A stretch of 64,000 nt of DNA from Ensifer sp. LC163 (GTDB lineage Bacteria > Pseudomonadota > Alphaproteobacteria > Rhizobiales > Rhizobiaceae). Location of the stretch: positions 241,811 to 305,810 of the forward strand of contig NZ_MBSS01000045.1 of the NCBI RefSeq assembly GCF_001695855.1, written 5' to 3'. The position numbers were made by a program, and so were the translations under genes. The notes under the pieces are model-generated. The model made no database searches, had not been told where the DNA came from, and worked only from the letters and a program-made list of their open reading frames with translations. This document shows positions 22,501 to 31,667 of this stretch, one piece after another; the stretch's first letter is position 1; the number at the start of each line of letters is the position of its first letter.

Positions 22501-23939
22501 TGTGGGCCGACCGCTCCGAAAAGGATAAGTAACGCCCCGATCAGCATGGTCAACTGGCTGCGCCAATCGCGCATGATGAAGACGACGGGATCCTCGTGCA
22601 GCATACCACGGCGCGCCAGCATCCAGATCCGAAGCAGCATATAGAGCACCAGCGGGCAGAGCGGCCACAATGCCCAGGGCGTCGTGTACATTTCCTGCAG
22701 TTCCTTGCTGTGCACGTAAAGTGCCAGCACCAGTGCAGAGGTGAAGGCGGAGGCCACACCCGCCTGCCCGACCATTTCGAAATCGACCGCGAGATAGCCG
22801 CGCCCGGGAACAGCGCCACCGTCCTTATCCTCGAATTCATGCAGTTCGACATAGCGCTTCACCAGCGCCAGGCTGAGGAAGAAGAAGATCGCGAAAGACA
22901 CGAGCCAGAAGGAAAGTTCCGTTCCGGTCGCCGCCGCGCCGGCCACGATGCGTGTGGTGTAGAGGCCCGCAAGCGTGAAAACATCGACGAGAAGCTTGCG
23001 CTTGAGCACAAAAGTGTAGGCCGTCGTGGCGCAGGCATAAAAGGCGAGCACGCCTGCAAACTTCCACGGCAGGACGAACGTCAGCGAAAGCGAGGCCAGC
23101 ATCAGGCAGACGACGAGGATGAGCGCCGTCGGCACCGACATCTGGCCGCTGGCAAGCGGCCGGTTGCGCTTCTTTGCGTGGCGCCGGTCATTCGCAAGGT
23201 CTGAGAGATCGTTGATGACGTAGACGGCGGAGGCCAGGAAGCTGAAGGCGAAGAATGCGATGATAACACTCACCAGCGCATCGAGATGCAGCACCTCATG
23301 ATTGAGGATCATCGGTACGCCGATCAGTACATTCTTCGCCCATTGATGGACGCGGATCGATTTCAAAGGAGCAAGCATGCTCACCTTGCCGGTATCGAGC
23401 TTCTCGGCATCGTGGTTGCGGCGCCATTTCTCCGCCGCCGAATCCGGCGCCACGACAATCGCACGGCGTGACACCTCGAACACCGCGATGTCGTCGCGGC
23501 TGTTGCCCATGTAATCGAAACCGCCCTCGCCGAACCGTTTCACCAGTGCGTCACGCTTTCGGCTGCTCGTCAGATTGAGCGCCTCCGACGAATGCATGAC
23601 CGAGGAAAAGAGCCCGACATGCGCCGCGACCTCCCGGGCGACGGAAGGCGCAGCACCAGTGACGAGCACGATGTCGCGCCCGTCCGCCTTCTCTGCGGCC
23701 AGTCGGGCCAGGACGGTCTGGCGGTACGGCCAGTCCGCCGCCTTTCGCCGGGAGCGCAAGGCGACTTCATGCTTCAGGCGCGCCCTGCCCTGCAGCAGCC
23801 ACAGCATCATCAGCACGAGCATGAGCGGATTGCGCAAGAGGATGATCGCAGCGCCTTCCCACAGCGTATCGGCGGCCAGCAATGTGCCATCCAGGTCGAC
23901 ACACAGCGGAACCCGCCGTGTTTCGGTGCGCGCATCCAT
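22497..23939 (-). CDS. HAD phosphatase-UbiA prenyltransferase fusion (phosphoribosyl transfer to polyprenyl phosphate)
   Basis: The protein has 480 residues. Residues 1 to about 190 form a HAD phosphatase (DLDGTLLAADT, then VLVTGAAPS and GNSRDD). The rest is a UbiA-type membrane enzyme with about eight segments; the metal/diphosphate motif is YVINDLSDLANDRRHAKKRNRP split over two acids, and the second acid site is near LLVDVFTLAGLYTTR. The KKRNRP pattern matches decaprenyl-phosphate phosphoribosyltransferases. One protein could then attach phosphoribose and remove the 5-phosphate. It is the first gene of the operon. Confidence 0.87.
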   Translation of the reverse strand: MDARTETRRVPLCVDLDGTLLAADTLWEGAAIILLRNPLMLVLMMLWLLQGRARLKHEVALRSRRKAADWPYRQTVLARLAAEKADGRDIVLVTGAAPSVAREVAAHVGLFSSVMHSSEALNLTSSRKRDALVKRFGEGGFDYMGNSRDDIAVFEVSRRAIVVAPDSAAEKWRRNHDAEKLDTGKVSMLAPLKSIRVHQWAKNVLIGVPMILNHEVLHLDALVSVIIAFFAFSFLASAVYVINDLSDLANDRRHAKKRNRPLASGQMSVPTALILVVCLMLASLSLTFVLPWKFAGVLAFYACATTAYTFVLKRKLLVDVFTLAGLYTTRIVAGAAATGTELSFWLVSFAIFFFLSLALVKRYVELHEFEDKDGGAVPGRGYLAVDFEMVGQAGVASAFTSALVLALYVHSKELQEMYTTPWALWPLCPLVLYMLLRIWMLARRGMLHEDPVVFIMRDWRSQLTMLIGALLILFGAVGPQ

Positions 23940-24068
23940 GAAACTTACCCCAGCAATATCTGCCGGAGATCATCGCGCCGATCACTTTCAAAGGTGGAAA
24001 CAAGCGGACGGCCTGCACCCGGAAATTGCCGGTCTGGTTAACAAATGCCGAGCATCAAACGCTGTGCG

Positions 24069-24959
24069 TTAGCGGCCGCCGATCCAGTTCAGGGCGTCGC
24101 GCCAGTCGGTCATGCGAACCGGCGTTCCGTGCGAGCCGGTTTCAAAAAGCACGAAGCGGCTCGGGTAGCCCTGCCCCTTCAACGCGGTGTAGAGCGCCTT
24201 CTGGCTCTCGGCGGGATAGACACTATCCCGGCTGCCATGGCTGAAGAACATCGGCAACTTCGCCTTGTAGGCGGCACTCTTCGTAAAATCCGGATCGGCG
24301 GCACCGCCCATGACCATCATGCCGCCAAGGACAGCAACGGCGCTTGCGTCACGCGACACGCCCCAGCAGATGAAGCTGCCCATGGAGGCACAAGCCAGTA
24401 CCACCGGCCGGCCGCCTGAGCGCTCGGCGGCAAGTTTGACCAGTCCTGCGACATCCTCAGCCCCGGCGGCATCGAAGGATCGCACGCTCGGCGCGTAATA
24501 GACACCGCCATTGGCAACAGCGAGGTTCTTCAGGCGATTGAAATTGCCACCGAAGGAAAAATCATTGGCGCCAAGGCGCCGGTCCCCGCCTCGCCCGTGA
24601 ATGAAGATCACGCTGAACGCCGCCCCCCGCTCCCGACCGACGCGTGTCACATCGATGGAGCGCTCGCCGACATCGAGCGTCTCGTTGACCTGTTCGCTCT
24701 TGACGCCAAGCGAGAGGAAGGCGCGCTTGACCCGACGCTCCGGAATTTCGTCGCGTTCATTGATGTCGCGCAGTTCCTGATAGTCGACGACGCGGTAGTC
24801 ACCGCCATCGCCCTGCTCCAGCACCTTGCCGTAGGAAAACAGATCGTCCTTGTAGGGCTTCAATACCTGCGCCTCGGCGCAAGCGGCCGAGCCTGCAAGA
24901 AGGCCGGTGGACAGGACCATGGCAGCAAGCCGGCGAAAGCAAAAATGAGCTGTGGACAC
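24069..24959 (-). CDS. Secreted alpha/beta hydrolase-like protein
   Basis: The protein has about 296 residues from a GTG start at 24959. A signal peptide (RRLAAMVLSTGLLAGSAACA) precedes an alpha/beta-hydrolase fold: oxyanion region HGRGGDRR, nucleophile serine in CASMGSF, acid in HGSRDSVYP and histidine in TGSHGTP. The substrate is unknown; phospholipase/carboxylesterase-like. The start is uncertain: an ATG at 25001 would give an unusually long n-region. It precedes the UbiA operon by 129 bp on the same strand and may be read with it. Confidence 0.75.
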   Translation of the reverse strand: MSTAHFCFRRLAAMVLSTGLLAGSAACAEAQVLKPYKDDLFSYGKVLEQGDGGDYRVVDYQELRDINERDEIPERRVKRAFLSLGVKSEQVNETLDVGERSIDVTRVGRERGAAFSVIFIHGRGGDRRLGANDFSFGGNFNRLKNLAVANGGVYYAPSVRSFDAAGAEDVAGLVKLAAERSGGRPVVLACASMGSFICWGVSRDASAVAVLGGMMVMGGAADPDFTKSAAYKAKLPMFFSHGSRDSVYPAESQKALYTALKGQGYPSRFVLFETGSHGTPVRMTDWRDALNWIGGR

Positions 24960-25211
24960 GGACAACGAAGGGCTCCCTGGTTCGCCGCAAAGCCTTGCCA
25001 TCGGCCCGGCGCCAAAGCAACAGTTGGTGATGGAAGCCGACGCAGAGGCTTTATTTTGCGGGCATCCGGCGTTGCCATTCTCCTTTTGTTCGTACAATCG
25101 GGAAGACTCTGGCAGAATCCGGGTGATTCGAATGACTGGGGATGGCGACAAGACCGAGGTCTTGCTATGGCCTTGAACACCTCCGCACGACAGGAATGAT
25201 CTAGACGCCCC

Positions 25212-27275
25212 ATGGACGACAGCAACGACCTCTTCTCCGCAATGCCCGAACAACCGAAGCCCGTTGCGCCAGATGCAGCACCTGTCGCGCGAGCGGCGCC
25301 GGTTCCGCGTGAAGAACCGCGCCCTGCCCCCAAGGGGAGCGACAGCGGTGACTACGATGCTTCTGCGATCGAGGTGCTGGAGGGACTGGAGCCGGTACGT
25401 CGGCGTCCGGGCATGTATATCGGCGGCACCGACGAAAAGGCGCTGCACCATCTCTTCGCCGAAGTCATCGACAACTCGATGGACGAAGCGGTGGCCGGCC
25501 ACGCCAACTTCATCGAAGTCAATCTCGATGCCGATGGCTATCTGTCGGTGACCGACAACGGCCGTGGCATTCCGGTCGAAAACCATCCCAAATTCCCCGG
25601 AAAGTCGACGCTCGAAGTCGTGATGACCGTTCTGCATGCGGGCGGCAAGTTCGACGGCAAGGCCTATGAAACCTCCGGCGGTCTGCACGGCGTCGGTGTC
25701 TCCGTCGTCAACGCACTGTCCGACGACCTTGAGGTTGAGGTTGCCAGAAACCGCAAGCTTTATCGCCAGCGCTTTTCGCGCGGCGTGCCGCAGGGCGGGC
25801 TGGAAGAACTGGGCGACGTCCACAACAGGCGCGGAACGCGGGTGCGGTTTCATCCCGATCCGCAGATCTTCGGACCGCATGCCCGCTTCGAGCCGGCACG
25901 GCTGTTCCGCATGGCGCGCTCGAAGGCCTATCTCTTCGGCGGCGTCGAAATCCGCTGGTCGTGCGATCCGTCGCTGCTGGCGGAAGGCTCCGAGATTCCG
26001 GATCGAGCCGTCTTCCACTTCCCGGGCGGCCTGAAGGACTATCTTGCCGCGACGCTCGGCAAGGAGTTCACGGTCACCCGCGAGATTTTTGCCGGCAAGT
26101 CCGAGAAGTCGAACGGCCACGGTTCGCTCGAATGGGCCGTCACCTGGTATGGCGGCGACCAGCAGGTCCACTCCTATTGCAACACCATTCCGACGCCTGA
26201 AGGCGGGACGCACGAGGCGGGTTTCCGCATCGCGCTCACCAAGGGTCTGAAGAATTACGCCGAACTGACGCAGAACAAGCGCGCCGCCATCATCACCACC
26301 GATGACGTGATGATTTCAGCCGCCGGCATGCTCTCGGTCTTCATCCGCGAGCCGGAATTCGTCGGCCAGACGAAGGACAAGCTGGCGACCGTCGAAGCAC
26401 AGCGCATCGTCGAAAACGCCTTGCGCGATCCTTTCGACCACTATCTCGCCGACAACCCGGCAGAGGCGGCAAAGCTCCTCGAATGGGTGATCGAACGCGC
26501 CGACGAGCGCGTCCGCCGTCGCAAGGAGAAGGAAGTCAACCGCAAGTCAGCGGTGCGCAAGCTGCGCCTACCCGGCAAGCTTGCCGACTGCTCGCAGAAC
26601 ACTGCCGAAGGTGCGGAACTCTTCATCGTCGAAGGGGATTCGGCCGGCGGCTCCGCCAAGCAGGCGCGCAACCGTGCCAACCAGGCCATCCTGCCGCTTC
26701 GCGGCAAGATCCTGAACGTTGCCAGCGCCGGCCGGGAAAAGCTGGGCGCCAACCAGCAGATCGCCGACCTGATCCAGGCACTCGGCTGCGGCACCCGCAG
26801 CAAATACCGGGAAGAGGACCTGCGCTACGAACGCATCGTCGTCATGACCGACGCCGACGTCGATGGCGCGCATATTGCCTCGCTGCTGATCACCTTCTTC
26901 TACCAGGAGATGCCGGAGCTCATCCGCGGCGGCCACCTCTATCTCGCCGTACCGCCGCTCTATCGCCTGAGCCAGGGCTCGAAGACGCTCTATGCGCGCG
27001 ACGACGCCCATCGCGAAGAGCTGATGCGCACCGAATTCAACGGCCGCGGCAAGGTCGAAGTCGGCCGGTTCAAAGGTCTCGGCGAGATGCTGCCGGCGCA
27101 GCTCAAGGAAACGACGATGGATCCGAAGTTCCGCACGCTGCTCAAGGTCGAGATCGATGACGTCGATTTCGAAGGCACGCGCGAAGCCGTCGACAGCCTC
27201 ATGGGCACCAAGGCCGACGCACGCTTCCGGTTTATCCAGGAACGGGCCGTATTCGCCGACAATCTCGATATCTGA
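25212..27275 (+). CDS. parE: DNA topoisomerase IV subunit B
   Basis: ParE is the ATPase subunit of topoisomerase IV, which separates linked chromosomes. The protein has 687 residues: a non-conserved Pro/Ala-rich leader (1-45), the GHKL ATPase (EVIDNSMDEA, TDNGRGIPV, GGLHGVGVSVVNAL), the transducer, then the TOPRIM domain (VEGDSAGGSAKQAR, TDADVDGAHI). The last third carries the C-terminal GyrB/ParE region (GRFKGLGEM). No gyrA/parC gene is adjacent. ParE rather than GyrB is chosen from length and the missing GyrB insert. Confidence 0.93.
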   Translation: MDDSNDLFSAMPEQPKPVAPDAAPVARAAPVPREEPRPAPKGSDSGDYDASAIEVLEGLEPVRRRPGMYIGGTDEKALHHLFAEVIDNSMDEAVAGHANFIEVNLDADGYLSVTDNGRGIPVENHPKFPGKSTLEVVMTVLHAGGKFDGKAYETSGGLHGVGVSVVNALSDDLEVEVARNRKLYRQRFSRGVPQGGLEELGDVHNRRGTRVRFHPDPQIFGPHARFEPARLFRMARSKAYLFGGVEIRWSCDPSLLAEGSEIPDRAVFHFPGGLKDYLAATLGKEFTVTREIFAGKSEKSNGHGSLEWAVTWYGGDQQVHSYCNTIPTPEGGTHEAGFRIALTKGLKNYAELTQNKRAAIITTDDVMISAAGMLSVFIREPEFVGQTKDKLATVEAQRIVENALRDPFDHYLADNPAEAAKLLEWVIERADERVRRRKEKEVNRKSAVRKLRLPGKLADCSQNTAEGAELFIVEGDSAGGSAKQARNRANQAILPLRGKILNVASAGREKLGANQQIADLIQALGCGTRSKYREEDLRYERIVVMTDADVDGAHIASLLITFFYQEMPELIRGGHLYLAVPPLYRLSQGSKTLYARDDAHREELMRTEFNGRGKVEVGRFKGLGEMLPAQLKETTMDPKFRTLLKVEIDDVDFEGTREAVDSLMGTKADARFRFIQERAVFADNLDI

Positions 27276-27337
27276 TCGTCTGAGACGTCGCGGTGCCTAT
27301 TTGTTTGCGAGCAGACGGGCACCGTAGGTGACTTCGC

Positions 27338-27426
27338 TACTGCATAATTCCTTAAATCGGGATCGATTTAAGGACGAAGTGTTACAGCGACCTTTGCGCG
27401 TCTAAATAGACGCGCGGCGCTGTAGT
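27338..27426 (+). repeat. RIME1-like intergenic mosaic element, copy A (internally deleted)
   Basis: This is the first of six related elements in the window. It keeps the left palindrome start (TACTGCATAATTCCTTAAAT) and the complete right palindrome (GCGCGTCTAAATAGACGCGC inside TTACAGCG and CGCTGTAG). About 18 bp that close the left palindrome in other copies are missing, so this copy is 89 bp rather than about 107. It lies between convergent parE and the GNAT gene. RIMEs are known rhizobial repeats with two palindromes. Confidence 0.85.
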
Positions 27427-27484
27427 GGTATCAGAACGATCAGCTTCGTTCATTTGCAAGGCGTCCTCAAAGACCCCATTCCGA

Positions 27485-27967
27485 TTACGGGCTGAGATCA
27501 GCAGGTCCGTGCAGCGCCTTCTCCATGAACAGGCTTAACGGGTCCGGCTGGTAACTGCCGAAAGGCGGACGGTCGATGTATCCAGCTGTTTTGTAGAGCC
27601 CTATTGCCTCCGGCTGATGGATGCCGGTCTCAAGCTGGATCGCAACGACGCCGCGGCTCTCTGCACGCTTTTCAAGCGCCTGCAGCAACAGCCTCCCGAC
27701 CTTCAGCCCTCGCGCCTCGGGATCGACGAACATGCGCTTGATCTCCGCCGTGCCATCACCCGCCTCGACCAGCGCGCAGCAGCCGAGGACAGCTCCGTCT
27801 AAACGCGCGACGAAGAACGATACGGCCGGCTGCTCGAGCGTCGATACATCGACGAGGTGATTGCTTTCAGCAGGATAGAGCGAGGCGGCATAGGCGTCCG
27901 ACATTTCCAGAAGGCGCAGGATTTCCGGCTGTCGCGGCGGTTCTTCGGCGATCGTGACTTCAGGCAA
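27485..27967 (-). CDS. GNAT family N-acetyltransferase
   Basis: The protein has about 160 residues. GNAT landmarks are the beta strand leading into EIKRMFVDPEARGLKVGRLL (acetyl-CoA loop RGLKVG) and the C-terminal AIGLYKTAGYIDRPPFG. A TTG start at 27967, with GAGGATGGAAAA just before it, fits the domain boundary better than a long ATG-initiated extension to 28102. The acceptor is unknown; the sequence resembles small-molecule or amino-acid acetyltransferases of rhizobia. Confidence 0.8.
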   Translation of the reverse strand: MPEVTIAEEPPRQPEILRLLEMSDAYAASLYPAESNHLVDVSTLEQPAVSFFVARLDGAVLGCCALVEAGDGTAEIKRMFVDPEARGLKVGRLLLQALEKRAESRGVVAIQLETGIHQPEAIGLYKTAGYIDRPPFGSYQPDPLSLFMEKALHGPADLSP

Positions 27968-28209
27968 TTTTCCATCCTCGGCAGTGACTCGGGTCGCTTG
28001 TGGTCCCGGAAGGAAACTAACGCCCGGCGCGGCGGCAACCAATACGTCAAATGACGCAGGGATCAGACCTGCCCCATCAATCCGAATGACGCCGCGAAAC
28101 AAATTGTTTCTGCGCGTTCAAGCCACTGCCCTATTTCCGGAAGAATCATGCAGGCATAAGTTGATCGTAGCACCTGCACAACCTCAATCCAGATGGATAC
28201 ACCCTGACC

Positions 28210-28626
28210 ATGAAAGCCGCCTTGATCGTCATGACCATTCTTGGCTGTGACCACGACGTCAACCAGTGCCGATATATCTCAACGGTCGACGGGGCATGGC
28301 CATCGATCGCCCAGTGCGATACGGATTCGCAGAAACAGTTGCCGCGTTTCTCCAACGCCAACTATCCGGTGGTGGTTGCCGTCTGCGAGAGTTCCGGTCC
28401 CGGCCTCGCAACCGATGATCTCCAGCCGGAGGTGGTCGCCCCGCTCCCGCGGCCCGAGACGCCACCGCCTCAGCCGACCGAGGCGCAACCGGGCCTGCCG
28501 AAGCGCGCGCTTGCGTTTCTCTCCGGCGCCGTCCCCGACCGCGAGAAGCTGAAGAACCTCGTCACCAAGCCGGTTCACTATATCGAGGACGGCTACTCCT
28601 GGGTGGCGCGGCGGTTCAGCGACTGA
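28210..28626 (+). CDS. Hypothetical exported protein, Pro-rich middle
   Basis: The protein has 138 residues. A short hydrophobic start is followed by a cysteine-containing region (GCDHDVNQCRYIS, later ICESS-like VCESSG), a proline-rich stretch (about 78-100), and a C-terminal basic/aromatic part (HYIEDGYSWVARRF). The Cys pairs suggest an oxidising periplasmic location. No family function is recognised. It stands alone between two minus-strand genes, and no clear operator was seen. Confidence 0.7.
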   Translation: MKAALIVMTILGCDHDVNQCRYISTVDGAWPSIAQCDTDSQKQLPRFSNANYPVVVAVCESSGPGLATDDLQPEVVAPLPRPETPPPQPTEAQPGLPKRALAFLSGAVPDREKLKNLVTKPVHYIEDGYSWVARRFSD

Positions 28627-28631
28627 CGCAA

Positions 28632-29638
28632 TCAGACGAGGCCGGCCGCTATCAGGCTCTCGGCGCTCGCCTTGATCGCCTCCTCCTCCGTTCTTGGCGC
28701 CCAGCCAAGAATGCGGCGCGCCTTGTCATTGGAGATACGCTGGTCGCGGCCAAGCTCCCGAACGACGAGACGAAGCCCGGGATCGAAGCGTGCTGCGATC
28801 GCGGCCATCCAGTTCGGCAAGATGATCTTCGGCAACTTGCCGGCATAGGCCGGGAAATGCCGCCGCAGCACAGCAGAAATATCGGCTAGCGACAGCGCCG
28901 CGCCACCAATGAGGAACCGCTCGCCGGCCGCATCGGCGACAGTCATTCTGCGACATCGCGCACGTCGACGATGGGCACGCTGAACTTCGGCATGGCCGGA
29001 TATTTGCCTCGCAACAGGTCGCGAACCACACCGACGGAGGTCCCGACTTCACCGCCGAGCAGCGGACCAAGGATCATCGAAGGATTGATCACGGCGAGCT
29101 CAAGCCCACTCTCCCGCGCATAGGCCCAGGCAGCGCGTTCGGCAAAGGTCTTCGAGCGGTAGTAGGGCGTGGCGAAGGGCGATTGCGGATCGCTCCAGTT
29201 CTCCTCCGTGAACGGCGCACTGCCATCGCCATAGATCGCCGCTGCGATCGACGACGTCAGCACGACCCGGCGGACGGCGGCGGCACGGGCCGCCTTCAGT
29301 ACGCGCAGCGTGCCGCTTCGCGCCGGCTCGATCAGTTCGGCCTCCTCACCGGGCACGCTCGCCGGAAAAGGCGACGCCGTGTGCATCACATAGACAGCGC
29401 CGGAAAGCGCGTCTGGCCAGCCCTTGTCGCCAAGCAGATCGACGGCAGCGAATGTCAGTTGCCCCGCCTCTGTTCCGCCTGCCCCACGTATCGCTTGCTC
29501 GATCTCCTGCGTTCGCGCCAGCGTGCGCACCGTCCCGCGCACATCATAGCCCTGTCTCAGCAGCGTTGCGGCGACGTGCCGTCCGACGAAGCCGCCGATA
29601 CCGGTCACGACGACAAGCTCAGGGGTTCTGGCATTCAT
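28632..29638 (-). pseudogene. Frameshifted NAD-dependent epimerase/dihydroflavonol-reductase-like gene
   Basis: Two adjacent frames encode one SDR. The first (28943-29638, 231 residues) starts with VVVTGIGGFVGRHVAATLL and contains YYRSKTFAE (YxxxK). It stops just after VPIVDVRDVAE, where family members continue with a segment like xHVRAM. The second (28632-28946) resumes with TVADAAGERFLIGG and runs to the normal C-terminus. The frames overlap by ATGA, so coupled translation of two pieces is possible, but loss of the conserved segment points to a small deletion. It lies opposite a TetR gene. Confidence 0.75.
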
Positions 29639-29667
29639 GTTTTCGCATCCTCGTTCGTCAATTCGCC

Positions 29668-29708
29668 AAACTGACGTACTGACATTTTCTATCTATAATG
29701 TCAGTTTG
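29668..29708. promoter_or_regulatory. Inverted-repeat operator between reductase and TetR gene
   Basis: ACTGACATT (29678-29686) and AATGTCAGT (29697-29705) form a perfect 9-bp inverted repeat with a 10-bp spacer. An overlapping pair, CAAACTGAC (29668-29676) and GTCAGTTTG (29700-29708), extends it. A further half-site AATGTCAA follows at 29724. The position between divergent genes suits a TetR operator. Confidence 0.65.
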
Positions 29709-29741
29709 ACAATATTGATCCAGAATGTCAACGATTCAAAA

Positions 29742-30320
29742 ATGGACACGAAGAGACATCATATCCTCAATGCCGCGGTCGAGGTCTTCAGCCGATTTGG
29801 TTATCGCAAGACCTCCATGCAGGATGTCGCCGATGCCGCCGGCATGTCACGCGCTGCGCTCTACCTGTATTTCAAGAACAAGGATGATCTGTTTCGCGTG
29901 CTGATGGAGAGGCACCATGCGACCGCGACTGCCGAAGCCGAAGCCGGCTTTGCTCAGACGGCACCATTCGAGCGCCGCCTCTCCGCAGGTTTGAAGGCGT
30001 TCGTGCTGTCGGCAATGGCGCCGGTGCAATCCAGCCCCTACGGCCAGGAACTGTTCGAGGCGAACAATACGCTTGCCGAAGACCTCAACGTCGCAACCGC
30101 AGCAAGATTACAGCAGCTGACGCAGGCCACAATTGCAGACGCAATCGAAGCTGGGGAGATTTCGCTTGGGAAAGTGGCGGTTACGCCGACCTTACTGGCC
30201 GAGCTCATTCTCTGCGCCATCGACGGTATCAAGAAGGGATCCGATGGGCTCGATCAGATCGAGGAACGCATCGATGCGCTGGTCCGCATCGTCGCCTCGG
30301 CGACCGGTTCGGCCGGCTAG
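29742..30320 (+). CDS. TetR/AcrR family transcriptional regulator
   Basis: The protein has 192 residues. The N-terminal TetR helix-turn-helix is clear (ILNAAVEVFSRFGYRKTSMQ, then DVADAAGMSRAALYLYFKNK). The C-terminal ligand domain is unassigned. The ATG at 29742 is chosen because upstream in-frame codons are AT-rich and overlap the operator. The inverted repeat in the divergent intergenic region suggests control of itself and of the adjacent, now frameshifted, reductase. Confidence 0.88.
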   Translation: MDTKRHHILNAAVEVFSRFGYRKTSMQDVADAAGMSRAALYLYFKNKDDLFRVLMERHHATATAEAEAGFAQTAPFERRLSAGLKAFVLSAMAPVQSSPYGQELFEANNTLAEDLNVATAARLQQLTQATIADAIEAGEISLGKVAVTPTLLAELILCAIDGIKKGSDGLDQIEERIDALVRIVASATGSAG

Positions 30321-30330
30321 GGTCAGGAGC

Positions 30331-30438
30331 TACTGCATAGTTCCTTAAATCGGAATCGATTTAAAGATAAAATTATGCAGCAAGTTTAAAGCGTTACAGG
30401 GTCCTTTGCGCATCATATTTGATGCGCGGTGCTGTAGT
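30331..30438 (+). repeat. RIME1-like element, copy B (108 bp)
   Basis: This is a full 108-bp copy from TACTGCATAG to TGTAGT, lying between convergent tetR and DUF2336 genes. The right palindrome reads GCGCATCATATTTGATGCGC, whereas other copies read GCGCGTCTAAATAGACGCGC. Changes on the left arm (GTCT to ATCA) are matched on the right arm (AGAC to TGAT), so pairing is kept. Confidence 0.88.
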
Positions 30439-30454
30439 CTTCGGTGAGTTGTTC

Positions 30455-31594
30455 TCAGGCGGCTTGGCGCGCGGCCAACTGAGCATAGTCGCGGGCCGAC
30501 TGCCGCTGCTCGGCAAAGGCCAGTCGCTCGAGAATTTCGGTCATTGCGTTGCATGCCGGCGAAGGCGTTCTTTGACCGCGCAAACTTGCAAGCAGTGCGC
30601 CGCAAACGGAGGCGCGGCAATCGTCGCTGCTCGTCGCGCCGTCCTTACGCCAAAGAAGGACCGCCTCGGCAAAAGCTTCGCTGATGTCGCGCCCAAGGCC
30701 GGCACTCTCGAACAGCGCGCGAATGGAATGGATACGGCCGCCCGAAAGGATCGAGCGAACCCGCTTTTCCGTGACGCCGGAAAGATCGACGATCGCGGCC
30801 GAGAAAAACTCTGCCCGGCCGGTGACAAGCGCATGCAACAGGAACGCCGGCGTCAAACGGCCGGTTTCGCGCAGATGAACAACGAGACCCGGCAGTTCCT
30901 CCACGGCCAAGGTGCCGGCCATGCCGACGGCTGCGACATCGCAAGCCTCGCGCGTAACGCGCTCAACCCGTGTCGCCCCAATCGCCATCTGGACGAGACC
31001 GAATGCGGCAAGTGCCACACCTACTTCTTCGACAAGCGTGTGCCGAGCGTCGCTTGGCAAGTCAGCACGGTCAAGCAGAAGATCGCGAACGGCGGCGGAA
31101 TGGCCAAGACGGTCGGCGATCCGCTTCAACGACCGGCGCGACAGCTGGGCACCGTTATTTTCCAGCAGGATCAGCATTTCTTCTTCGCTGCCGATTTCAG
31201 CGATGGCAGCGCAAACCGAGCGCGAGACGAAGGCGCGGGCCGCAATCAGCGCCCGCGTCTCGGCCGAGCCCCGGGCCGCGAGATCGACAAGATCCTCGTC
31301 GGTCAGAACGGGCGAGCGGGAAATGATGATATAGGCGATTTCGGGCTGGTCTTCGGCAAGACCGAGAATGATGGCGCGGGGAATGTCGGAGGATGGCGCG
31401 AGCACTTCGGCGAGAGCCGAACGTACCTTTGGAGAGGGATCGTCGAGCAGAAAGGTCATCGCCATTTCGGCAGCACGGCGATCGATACCGTTCATCTGCG
31501 CGTCGACATAGGCGCGACCGAGGGCGCGAGCGGCGCGGGCACGGTCGCCCGTTCTCGCCGTTTCCACCCAGCGAAGAAATGCTTGTATGATCAC
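30455..31594 (-). CDS. DUF2336 domain protein (HEAT-like helical repeats)
   Basis: The protein has 379 residues, almost wholly helical. Repeated Ala/Leu-rich segments such as LDDPSPKVRSALAEVLAPSS and DEDLVDLAARGSAETRALIA resemble HEAT repeats and match the alphaproteobacterial DUF2336 family. No catalytic motif is seen; a scaffold or regulatory role is typical of such folds but unproven. The last residues (QSARDYAQLAARQAA) end just before RIME copy B. Confidence 0.75.
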   Translation of the reverse strand: MIIQAFLRWVETARTGDRARAARALGRAYVDAQMNGIDRRAAEMAMTFLLDDPSPKVRSALAEVLAPSSDIPRAIILGLAEDQPEIAYIIISRSPVLTDEDLVDLAARGSAETRALIAARAFVSRSVCAAIAEIGSEEEMLILLENNGAQLSRRSLKRIADRLGHSAAVRDLLLDRADLPSDARHTLVEEVGVALAAFGLVQMAIGATRVERVTREACDVAAVGMAGTLAVEELPGLVVHLRETGRLTPAFLLHALVTGRAEFFSAAIVDLSGVTEKRVRSILSGGRIHSIRALFESAGLGRDISEAFAEAVLLWRKDGATSSDDCRASVCGALLASLRGQRTPSPACNAMTEILERLAFAEQRQSARDYAQLAARQAA

Positions 31595-31667
31595 CTACGC
31601 CCCACTAGACACCCAAAGCCACCTGATGTTCGAAGCCTAGCTGGCAAAGGTTTAAGATTGGTTCACC

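Noticed and set aside
24960..26213. Long minus-strand open frame extending the hydrolase across parE
   Set aside because: It is antisense to the parE ATPase domain; only the last 297 codons show hydrolase motifs and a signal peptide.
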